Shown here in pieces: positions 1 to 5,813 of a stretch of DNA of 7,985 nucleotides (position 1 is its first letter; each line of letters begins with the position of its first letter). The DNA comes from JADLGJ01 sp031423615 (GTDB taxonomy: Bacteria; Omnitrophota; Gorgyraeia; Zapsychrales; JANLHA01), in contig JANPFV010000080.1 of NCBI GenBank assembly GCA_031423615.1, positions 1-7,985 on the forward strand, read 5' to 3'. The position numbers and the translations under genes were made by a program. Below the pieces are notes generated by a model, which saw only the letters and a list, made by a program, of their open reading frames with translations, was not told where the DNA came from and did no database searches.

Positions 1-17
1 GTTAATTCCTTGTCATC

Positions 18-46
18 TTGCGGAGGATTTTTTTTTGCGTTAATAT
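18..46 (+). promoter_or_regulatory. Possible promoter abutting the epimerase start
   Basis: A weak sigma70-like pair is visible: TTGCGG at 18-23 and TAATAT at 41-46, 17 bases apart; TATAAG at 44-49 overlaps the second box. The GTG start at 52 lies only 5 bases after TAATAT, so a transcript from here would be leaderless or nearly so. GGAGG at 22-26 is 25 bases from the GTG, too far to act as its ribosome site. Alternatively the gene is transcribed from further upstream, beyond the window edge. Confidence 0.25.
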
Positions 47-51
47 AAGAC

Positions 52-1143
52 GTGCAAAAAAGTTTTATTAAAAAATGTTTGGTCAAACCTCTGCAGGCCG
101 ATCTTATAACGCCCTTTCGCACCGCCCTAGGTCAGCATGACCGTTTAGAAAATTTAAGCTTTGTTATGGAATTGTCCGACGGCACCCAAGGTTGGGGCGA
201 GGCCGCGGTCGCCACCCACATTACCGGCGAGACCCTGCCTGCAACACAAAATTCTTTGGAAGAAATAGCCCAACACCTCAGGGGGAAAAGTGTGGCCAGT
301 TATCTGGCGATTTCAGCCTATCTGCATGAGAAATTTCCAAAAAATAAAAGCGCGGTCGCCGCGGTCGAGACCGCCCTTTTAGATGCGCTCACTCAGCAAT
401 TGAATATACCCTTGTGGAAATTTTTTGGTTCGGCGGCACCGCGGCTTACCAGTGATATCACCCTTGTTATCAATAGCGTAGAAGAAACCGTTTTTGCGGC
501 CAAGGATTTCTATCGCCGGGGATTTCGCAGTTTTAAAGTCAAAATCGGGTGCGATGAAGACTTAGACTTAAAGAGGGTTGCGGCCGTAAAAAAGGCGACG
601 CGAAATTCTCCCCTTATCCTTGACGCTAATCAAGGTTATACGGCTCAGCAAACTCTCAAATTTCTTGCCGAGCTCAAGGGCCTCGGCGTGCGGCCGGTTT
701 TGATCGAGCAGCCCGTGCCCAAAGAGGATTGGGAAGGATTAAAAAGAGTGAGCGCCATTTCCCCTGTTCCGGTTTGCGCCGATGAGAGTGCGGGCAGTTT
801 GGCGGATGTGATCCGCATCATCAGGGAAAGAGCCGCGCCGGTCATCAATATCAAACTGATGAAATTTGGTGTTCTGCAAGCGCGGGAAGCCGCGAACCTG
901 GCCCGGGCCGCGGGTATTGATCTTATGATTGGCGGCATGATGGAAAGTCCTTTGGCCATGACCGCCGCGGCGCATTTAGCGTCGGGAATGGGATGTTTTA
1001 AATATGTCGACTTAGACACTCCTTTTTTTATCAAACCCCATGTCCGCATCGGCGGATTGCGACAGCCTTCCTATGTGAGCAAAAAAGGAATTTATGACCT
1101 GGCCAAGGTGAAATCCGGCCTTGGCCTATCTGCGGTTTTTTGA
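52..1143 (+). CDS. ykfB: L-Ala-D/L-Glu (dipeptide) epimerase, enolase superfamily
   Basis: Cytoplasmic enzyme of 363 residues, the usual family length. It interconverts L-Ala-D-Glu and L-Ala-L-Glu so that the dipeptide released from peptidoglycan can be degraded by ordinary peptidases. The muconate-lactonizing subgroup signature is complete: the KxK pair K162/K164, metal ligands D191 (LDANQGY), E219 (IEQPV) and D244 (CADES), and the opposite base K268 (INIKLMK). The substrate markers typical of Ala-Glu epimerases are also present: R23 in the N-terminal capping domain (TPFRTALG) and the DxD pair D320/D322 (VDLDTPF), which in characterised members binds the dipeptide amino group. The GTG at 52 is the only reasonable start, because an in-frame stop lies at 46-48; no good ribosome site is seen. 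Its stop overlaps the next start, so it is coupled to the DUF819 gene. Another dipeptide specificity is possible, but the wall-peptide hydrolases nearby favour Ala-Glu. Confidence 0.93.
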   Translation: MQKSFIKKCLVKPLQADLITPFRTALGQHDRLENLSFVMELSDGTQGWGEAAVATHITGETLPATQNSLEEIAQHLRGKSVASYLAISAYLHEKFPKNKSAVAAVETALLDALTQQLNIPLWKFFGSAAPRLTSDITLVINSVEETVFAAKDFYRRGFRSFKVKIGCDEDLDLKRVAAVKKATRNSPLILDANQGYTAQQTLKFLAELKGLGVRPVLIEQPVPKEDWEGLKRVSAISPVPVCADESAGSLADVIRIIRERAAPVINIKLMKFGVLQAREAANLARAAGIDLMIGGMMESPLAMTAAAHLASGMGCFKYVDLDTPFFIKPHVRIGGLRQPSYVSKKGIYDLAKVKSGLGLSAVF

Positions 1144-2378
1144 TGACCGAAATATTTTCCATTCCCCCTCTCGATAAAGACATTTTTTGTCTTGAGATTT
1201 ATTTTCTGAATATTCTTAATTTTGTTTCGCGTTATGGCTTGTTGATGGCCATAGAAATTGTTGTATTGTTTGTTTCTTCCAGAGAATCCTTTAAAAAATA
1301 TTTTTCCTTTTTGCCGGCCGTATTTTGGATTTATTTTTTGCCATCAATATGTGCAAATTTTGGTCTTATTAGTCCCTCTGTAAAGACGGATCAATTTCCG
1401 GTTAACTGGGTTTTACCGGCCAGTTTGATTTTGTTACTTCTCTCGGCGGACATTAAAGCTATTCTTAGGCTCGGACGGCCCGCGCTTTTTATGATGTCGG
1501 CGGGCAGTTTGGGAATTATGGTGGGTATGCCCTTGGTGTTCTGGCTTTTTAAACCCTGGGTAGGAAATCACATGTGGTCCGGCTTCGGCGCTTTGTCCGC
1601 TTCATGGGTTGGCGGCAGTGCCAATATGATTGCGGTCAAGGAAGCTATCGGTACGCCGGAAAATGTTTTTGTTCCCATGGTTGTTGTTGACACCATTGTG
1701 CCGTATGTCTGGATGGGCTTTTTGATGGCGTCGTCGGGTTTTCAGTGGCGGTTTGACCGTATCAATCGCAGCGACCGGACCATTATTGATGATTTGAGTA
1801 AACGGGCCGCGGTTTTCTCTTCTCAAGGACCGCACAAGAATTCCATAATGGCCATCATTCTCATTCTTTGTCTTGCTTTTGTTGGTGCTGTGATTTCGCG
1901 GTTTATCGGCACGCATCTTCCGTCGGTCAAGGACATTCTTTCTCCCTCCGCTTGGACAATCCTTGCGGCTTCGGTCATAGGGATCCTGCTTTCTTTAACG
2001 ACGGCGCGGAATTTGGAAAAACGCGGGGCGTCCAGGACGGGTTATTTTCTTTTGTATTTTGTTTTAACAACCATCGGCGCCAAGGCCCATATTACCAATG
2101 TGTCGGGGACTTTGATTTTAGTCGGGGCAGGATTTTTAGTGGTTTTTATTCATGCAGGTTTTGTTCTCGTCGCGGCGCGGATCATTCGTGCGCCCATGTT
2201 TTTGGCGGTGACGGCCAGTCAGGCAAATATCGGAGGAGTAGCTTCGGCACCCGTCGTGGCCGAAGTGTATCAACCGGGTTTGGCTTCCGTGGGACTTTTG
2301 TTGGCCATCTTAGGGAATATTGTGGGAACGTATTTGGGGATATTGACCGCGCAATTTTGCCGGTTTCTGGCTGGTTGA
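1143..2378 (+). CDS. DUF819 family multi-pass membrane protein, candidate transporter
   Basis: A 411-residue hydrophobic protein with about ten predicted membrane segments in two halves, separated by a charged soluble loop near residues 199-230. Each half carries a glycine-rich, helix-breaking motif: GGSANMIAVKEA (from G157) and QANIGGVASAPVVAE (from Q360). Paired motifs of this kind are typical of secondary transporters with inverted repeats; DUF819 (YjcL-like) is, as I recall, grouped with the CPA/AT clan. I start at ATG 1143, whose A is also the last base of the epimerase stop (TGATG); the preceding TTG at 1140 is in frame but less likely. There is no separate ribosome site, so translation probably depends on re-initiation from the epimerase. 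Family substrates are not established to my knowledge. From context I infer import of L-Ala-D-Glu or a related murein peptide. Family assignment is confident; function is inference. Confidence 0.88.
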   Translation: MTEIFSIPPLDKDIFCLEIYFLNILNFVSRYGLLMAIEIVVLFVSSRESFKKYFSFLPAVFWIYFLPSICANFGLISPSVKTDQFPVNWVLPASLILLLLSADIKAILRLGRPALFMMSAGSLGIMVGMPLVFWLFKPWVGNHMWSGFGALSASWVGGSANMIAVKEAIGTPENVFVPMVVVDTIVPYVWMGFLMASSGFQWRFDRINRSDRTIIDDLSKRAAVFSSQGPHKNSIMAIILILCLAFVGAVISRFIGTHLPSVKDILSPSAWTILAASVIGILLSLTTARNLEKRGASRTGYFLLYFVLTTIGAKAHITNVSGTLILVGAGFLVVFIHAGFVLVAARIIRAPMFLAVTASQANIGGVASAPVVAEVYQPGLASVGLLLAILGNIVGTYLGILTAQFCRFLAG

Positions 2379-2460
2379 TGGCAAATGCGCTGGGAGTGGT
2401 CTCGACGGGAAGTCATTAATCTTTTTTTAACTTTATTTTAATCTGCTTCTTATTAAACTA

Positions 2461-2613
2461 TAAACATAATGCGATATGCAAGTTTTTCTGATCCGGTAAT
2501 TCCTTTTGCGGCCCAGTTGTTTTGCGCCTCAATGGCGCTATTCGCCTCAAAAGGAATTGTCGGATCATCAATCATAACGATAGATTAAAATTTGCACACG
2601 GCGTAAACATAAT
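2461..2613. mobile_element. Candidate MITE-like element with 10-bp direct repeats
   Basis: The 10-mer TAAACATAAT occurs at 2461-2470 and again at 2604-2613, bracketing a 133-base stretch (2471-2603) with imperfect inverted ends: TGCAAGTTTT at 2477-2486 pairs with AAAATTTGCA at 2587-2596, with one G-T pair. The direct repeat looks like a target-site duplication and the interior has no coding capacity, as expected for a miniature inverted-repeat element. The 10-mer is AT-rich, so chance is possible. Other copies in the genome would decide it. It sits in the 268-base gene-free gap 2379-2646; apart from it and the ribosome site at 2634-2641 I see no convincing terminator or other structure in the gap. 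Confidence 0.38.
2489..2567 (+). repeat. Long inverted repeat, 20-bp RNA stem with apical hairpin
   Basis: Arms 2489-2508 and 2548-2567 pair over 20 positions: 18 Watson-Crick plus two adjacent positions that are G-U and U-G in a + strand transcript (G2496-U2560, U2497-G2559). On the opposite strand these would be C-A mismatches. Inside, GGC 2510-2512 can pair with GCC 2544-2546, and a perfect 5-bp hairpin GCGCC-TCAAT-GGCGC lies at 2524-2538. No U-run follows, so this is not a classical intrinsic terminator. It could be a structured RNA, an mRNA-protecting or processing stem, or the core of a palindromic repeat. Confidence 0.85.
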
Positions 2614-2633
2614 CAATGATAATTTGTAAACTC

Positions 2634-2641
2634 AAAGGAGG
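2634..2641 (+). promoter_or_regulatory. Strong ribosome binding site of the YHS gene
   Basis: AAAGGAGG lies 5 bases before ATG 2647. It is one of the two best Shine-Dalgarno sequences in the window and fixes the start of a gene too short to be found by length alone. Confidence 0.85.
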
Positions 2642-2646
2642 CTGTC

Positions 2647-2805
2647 ATGGAAATCAATCCTTGCCCGGTTTGTGGAATGGAAGTCAAAGGGAAAGCCATT
2701 GCGAGTCCATATAAAGATAAGACTTATTATTTCTGTTCTCCGGATTGTCAAAAAACATTTGAACAAGACCCGGAAGAATATGCCCTTGCGGCGAAAGTGG
2801 CTTGA
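2647..2805 (+). CDS. Small stand-alone YHS-domain protein
   Basis: A 52-residue cytoplasmic protein that is essentially one YHS domain. It contains CPVCGMEV at residues 6-13 and YYFCSPDCQKTF at 27-38, followed by the DPEEY tail of the domain. The four cysteines C6, C9, C30 and C34 form a CxxC...CxxxC arrangement that in this and related TRASH-like domains binds a metal ion; YHS domains are often found in or beside heavy-metal (copper, silver) handling proteins. No metal transporter or oxygenase is nearby, so the partner is unknown. Translation should be efficient because of the preceding AAAGGAGG. It lies downstream of the palindromic element, and 38 bases before the NlpC/P60 start; the promoter for that next gene begins just after its stop. 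Domain call is secure; physiological role is unknown. Confidence 0.87.
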   Translation: MEINPCPVCGMEVKGKAIASPYKDKTYYFCSPDCQKTFEQDPEEYALAAKVA

Positions 2806-2809
2806 CCGA

Positions 2810-2837
2810 TTGAATCTTGGAGAGTTTGGGATATAAT
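2810..2837 (+). promoter_or_regulatory. Promoter of the NlpC/P60 gene, possibly leaderless
   Basis: TTGAAT at 2810-2815 and a perfect TATAAT at 2832-2837 are separated by 16 bases. The usual start of transcription, about seven bases downstream of the -10 box, falls on or next to A2844 of the ATG. There is no ribosome site in the GCCAGT between box and ATG, which fits a leaderless mRNA. The boxes lie between the YHS stop (2805) and the next gene. Confidence 0.5.
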
Positions 2838-2843
2838 GCCAGT

Positions 2844-4148
2844 ATGTTTTTCTTCTCTTTTAAGACACTCCAACGGCTTCAGGTTTTTTGTTTTTTTATG
2901 TTTCTTATTTTCTCGTCGGCTCTCCTTTGGGCCGGCGAGAAACTGAATTATTCCGCGCCCGCGGTCCTTCCCCATACGAAAAAAGAAATGCAGCGTCCCG
3001 GATTTTGGATTGCCAAACATCCTTCTCCCGACAAGGTTATTTTGACCGCCGACCGGGTACAGCGATTTAATCAACAGTTAAGCAATGCCGCGCTGACTAA
3101 AGACCTTTTGGATATCAATGCTTTTGACATCAAGGTCGGCGCAACGCAAATTGAAAAAGAATTAAAGAAATTTGCGCGCGGGGATTATTTTGACCGCGAA
3201 GGGAAATTGGCCAGCCGGGACTTTTTTCAGGCGATAAAGGAAAACATCAACCTTGAGGATAAAGAGGTTATTCCCCGCCATGCTTTTGTGCTAAGACAAA
3301 GCGACCAGCGTCTTTTGCCGACGGACGCTCCTTTAACAGCCCAACCTTTTGATTTAGAATTTGATGAAGTGCAAAACAGTTCATTGTCGGCCGGGGAACC
3401 CGTGGTGGTTTTTTATGAGACGCTGGATGAAAAATGGGTTTACACGCAAACCTTCGCCAGTGCCGGATGGGTCAAAAAAGAAAGTTTGGAATTCGTTTCC
3501 GCGGATGAATTTAAGACCTTATTAAATGCCGAGAAGGTGGCGGTGGTCATTTCCGCTAAGGCGGACCTTTATCGGGACCCGGCCTTTACCCAGTTTTATG
3601 ATTATGCCCGGATGGGTGACAGGTTTTCTGTCCATGCGACAGCCAGCGACAGTGTAGAAATTTTGATCGCTCCGGGGCAAAGTCTTTTTGTGAAGCGCGA
3701 AGATATTCATATGGGATTTTTATCTTACACCCCGCGCCATATTCTTGAACAGGCCTTTAAAATGCTCAATGAACCTTATGGCTGGGGAGGAATGAATGGG
3801 GAGCAGGATTGCTCTGCTTTTTTAAAAGGGGTCTTTGCCACCGTCGGGATTGTTTTGCCGCGCAACTCCGGAGAACAGGGCAAAAGCGGAACGCTGATTA
3901 AGAATTTATCGGCAGCCTTGCCGGGGATCACAGTGGCCCAACTGAAAGGCCATATCATTTTATATTTGGGCATGATCGACGGCCAGCCTTATGGTATTCA
4001 TGAAATTTTTGCTTACCGGGAAAATATTACCGGCCAGGACCGCCCGCGGGTTTTAAACCGTGTGGTCGTCAGCGATCTTCATTTGGGAACGGGATCAAAA
4101 AAAGGTTCTTTACTCGAAAGGATCGTGGCTATTCGTGAAATCAGATAA
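2844..4148 (+). CDS. Exported SH3-NlpC/P60 murein peptide endopeptidase
   Basis: A 434-residue protein predicted to hydrolyse the gamma-D-glutamyl to diamino acid bond of free or wall-bound stem peptides, releasing L-Ala-D-Glu. Architecture from the N-terminus: a signal peptide (residues 1-30, K7 and R11 then a hydrophobic core, likely cut after LLWA); an NlpC/P60-stabilising N-terminal region (about 60-135); two bacterial SH3-like domains (about 140-220 and 230-290); and the C40 peptidase domain (about 295-420). Catalytic residues are C323 (GEQDCSAF), H370 (KGHIILYLG) and probably H386 (YGIHEIFA), a Cys-His-His triad like that of YkfC-type enzymes. The architecture matches a known family of gamma-D-glutamyl-L-diamino acid endopeptidases. 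I chose ATG 2844; an in-frame TTG at 2817 would put nine residues before the signal peptide and overlap the promoter. The 3' end overlaps the PPK2 start by 14 bases. Confidence 0.9.
   Translation: MFFFSFKTLQRLQVFCFFMFLIFSSALLWAGEKLNYSAPAVLPHTKKEMQRPGFWIAKHPSPDKVILTADRVQRFNQQLSNAALTKDLLDINAFDIKVGATQIEKELKKFARGDYFDREGKLASRDFFQAIKENINLEDKEVIPRHAFVLRQSDQRLLPTDAPLTAQPFDLEFDEVQNSSLSAGEPVVVFYETLDEKWVYTQTFASAGWVKKESLEFVSADEFKTLLNAEKVAVVISAKADLYRDPAFTQFYDYARMGDRFSVHATASDSVEILIAPGQSLFVKREDIHMGFLSYTPRHILEQAFKMLNEPYGWGGMNGEQDCSAFLKGVFATVGIVLPRNSGEQGKSGTLIKNLSAALPGITVAQLKGHIILYLGMIDGQPYGIHEIFAYRENITGQDRPRVLNRVVVSDLHLGTGSKKGSLLERIVAIREIR
4117..4122 (+). promoter_or_regulatory. Probable ribosome site for the PPK2 gene
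   Basis: AAAGGA lies 12 bases before GTG 4135, inside the end of the NlpC/P60 gene. The spacing is longer than ideal, so the start at 4135 is the most likely one rather than certain; no ATG exists in the N-terminal part of the frame. Confidence 0.35.
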
Positions 4149-4977
4149 GAAAGCTGAAAATGAGAAAAAATTTTATGACTCCTGCCGCGTTAAAACAGGA
4201 AATAATTTTCAATTGTCTCGGATAGCTCCTCAGGATACGCCTCTGGTTAGTTTTGAGAAGAAAGAGGCGGTCGCGGAACTTAAGAAATTAAATGTTAGAC
4301 TCGACGAGCTCCAGGAATTGCTTTACGCGGAAAGCAAATATAAGATCCTGATCATCTTGCAAGGCATGGACACTTCAGGGAAGGATGGCACCATCCGAGA
4401 TGTTTTCGCAGGCGTTAATCCCCAGGGTGTCAAGGTCAAAAGTTTTAAAGTTCCGACGAGTGAGGAGCTGGCCCACGATTTTCTGTGGCGCGTTCATCAA
4501 GCCACACCGGCCAACGGCGACATTGTTATTTTTAACCGCAGCCATTATGAAGATGTCCTCATCGTTCGAGTGCACGACCTGATTAAAAAAAATGTATGGC
4601 AAAGGCGGTATGATCACATCAATGATTTTGAAAGGATGTTGACCGAGGAAGGCACCGTTATTTTAAAATTCTTCCTTTATATCAGCAAGGACGAGCAAAA
4701 AAAACGTTTGCAGGACCGTCTGGACGATTGCCAGAAACATTGGAAATTTCGGGTGACCGATCTTAAAGAAAGAAAACTTTGGCCCAAGTACATGAAAGCT
4801 TATAACGATATGCTTCCTAAAACCAGCACGCCGCATGCGCCCTGGTACATTATTCCCGCTGATCATAAATGGTATCGTAATTTTTTGATAGCGTCCATCA
4901 TCGTCAACGCTTTACAGAATTTAAAAATGAATTATCCTCAATCTCCCAATAATTTAAAAGGCGTGAAAGTCGTTTAA
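4135..4977 (+). CDS. ppk2: Polyphosphate kinase 2 family protein (polyP:nucleotide phosphotransferase)
   Basis: A 280-residue cytoplasmic P-loop enzyme that transfers phosphate between inorganic polyphosphate and nucleoside mono- or diphosphates. The PPK2 Walker A loop GMDTSGKDG is at residues 77-85 (K83, D84), the Walker B/base-binding block FNRSHYEDVL starts at F133, and conserved ILKFFLYISKDEQ, WKFRVTDLKER, APWYIIPAD and KWYRNF blocks follow in family order. The SHYEDVL form of the second motif and the overall pattern resemble class III enzymes, which phosphorylate AMP and ADP. The same frame opens further upstream at 4060, but that stretch overlaps the catalytic-domain end of the NlpC/P60 gene and does not resemble PPK2. 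I therefore use GTG 4135, where the family-like N-terminus (CRVKTGNNFQLSRI) follows within 20 residues. It overlaps the upstream gene by 14 bases and is followed 14 bases later by the carboxypeptidase, so it is co-transcribed with wall genes. Its link to them is unclear. Confidence 0.92.
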   Translation: MKSDKKAENEKKFYDSCRVKTGNNFQLSRIAPQDTPLVSFEKKEAVAELKKLNVRLDELQELLYAESKYKILIILQGMDTSGKDGTIRDVFAGVNPQGVKVKSFKVPTSEELAHDFLWRVHQATPANGDIVIFNRSHYEDVLIVRVHDLIKKNVWQRRYDHINDFERMLTEEGTVILKFFLYISKDEQKKRLQDRLDDCQKHWKFRVTDLKERKLWPKYMKAYNDMLPKTSTPHAPWYIIPADHKWYRNFLIASIIVNALQNLKMNYPQSPNNLKGVKVV

Positions 4978-4980
4978 GCC

Positions 4981-4987
4981 AGGAGGT
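4981..4987 (+). promoter_or_regulatory. Ribosome binding site fixing the GTG start of the M15 gene
   Basis: AGGAGGT sits 4 bases before GTG 4992, between the PPK2 stop and the carboxypeptidase. It supports GTG as the true start, directly ahead of a signal peptide. Confidence 0.85.
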
Positions 4988-4991
4988 CCCT

Positions 4992-5813
4992 GTGAATTGG
5001 AAAGTCCCTGTGATCGCTGGACTTGTTTTGGCCTGTTGCGTAAAACCGGTTTATGCGAATTTTAATTTTGACCGTCTTTCTGAGGACGACATTAAAAGCG
5101 TAAAAAACCTGATCAAAAAGCTCGAGCCGTTTATCCACCAGCGCGACAAGACCAAGGACTTGGCCAAATTGACGTTCGACGAACTTTATTCGCCGCTGAC
5201 AGTCCCCGAGCAGGCCTTTTTGAAAAGTTTTCAAGATTTAGACGCTAAAGCGCTGGGGGTCAAAATTCCTTTTCGCCAAATCGCCACCGGCAAGGAAGAT
5301 TTGGTCCTTATCGTGGGACAGAAAGTCAAGGTTCGCGATGATCCTCATAAAAAAGATTCCGCTGCGCAACATAAAAAAGGCAAGGACCGGCGAGAATTAG
5401 CGCCGCAATTTTTGCCCCGGGATGTTTATGCCAAGTATAGCGCGATGATGGACGCGATGAAAAAGGACGTGGGAAAAAAATTGCTCGTCGAGTCCGGTTA
5501 TCGTTCGAGCGCGTATCAATTGTATCTTTTTGTTTATTATCTGCAGAACCATAAATATTCCATCCGCGAAACAGTTAAATACGTTGCTTTGCCCGGTTAT
5601 AGCGAACATGGCGCTCCGGCTTTTCAGGCTATTGATTTTATCAATGAAGACGGCATTAATGGTGAGGACAATCCGTCGGAATTTGATGTCCTGCCGGAAT
5701 TCATCTGGCTGAAAAAGAACGCTCACAAATTCGGTTTTGTTTTGTCTTATCCCCAAAATGGCCCGGTTGGCATTACCTATGAACCGTGGCATTGGCGTTG
5801 CGAGGCGCGATAA
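4992..5813 (+). CDS. Exported M15 family D,D-/L,D-carboxypeptidase (VanY/LdcB-like)
   Basis: A 273-residue zinc peptidase predicted to remove the C-terminal D-Ala from peptidoglycan stem peptides outside the cytoplasmic membrane. The N-terminus is a signal peptide (K4, hydrophobic 6-18), probably cut after VYA at residue 22; a VLAC at 12-15 is a poor lipobox, so lipidation is unlikely but not excluded. The M15B motifs are SGYRSSAYQ (168-176), PGYSEHGAP with zinc ligand H206, D215 in QAIDF, and EPWHWR with E264 as general base and H267 as third ligand. The H206 to D215 distance is nine residues rather than the usual seven of SxHxxGxAxD, so the active-site loop is two residues longer. A lysine-rich, probably flexible stretch lies at 118-134. 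The ATG of the symporter follows the stop with no gap. Whether it prefers D,D- or L,D-bonds cannot be read from the sequence. Confidence 0.88.
   Translation: MNWKVPVIAGLVLACCVKPVYANFNFDRLSEDDIKSVKNLIKKLEPFIHQRDKTKDLAKLTFDELYSPLTVPEQAFLKSFQDLDAKALGVKIPFRQIATGKEDLVLIVGQKVKVRDDPHKKDSAAQHKKGKDRRELAPQFLPRDVYAKYSAMMDAMKKDVGKKLLVESGYRSSAYQLYLFVYYLQNHKYSIRETVKYVALPGYSEHGAPAFQAIDFINEDGINGEDNPSEFDVLPEFIWLKKNAHKFGFVLSYPQNGPVGITYEPWHWRCEAR

Noticed and set aside
1..48. Tail of an upstream gene (frames open from the left edge, ending at TAA 41-43 or TAA 46-48)
   Set aside because: Two frames stay open over a stretch too short to judge, and neither tail is recognisable. It would, if real, place the epimerase inside a longer operon.
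645..1049. A 134-codon reverse-strand frame inside the epimerase gene
   Set aside because: It covers the conserved catalytic half of the epimerase on the opposite strand; no motif and no upstream signals support it.
1868..2419. A 183-codon open frame overlapping the DUF819 gene
   Set aside because: It lies in the +1 shadow of a clearly coding membrane protein, has biased Arg/Cys/Ser-rich composition and no ribosome site or recognisable domain.
2592..2623. TTGCAC with GATAAT as a promoter for the YHS gene
   Set aside because: The spacing is 20 bases and the -35 match is poor; a transcript from further upstream is equally possible.
4060..4134. Upstream extension of the PPK2 frame from GTG 4060
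   Set aside because: It would overlap the NlpC/P60 gene by about 90 bases and adds residues unlike the PPK2 N-terminus; GTG 4135 has a nearby ribosome site.
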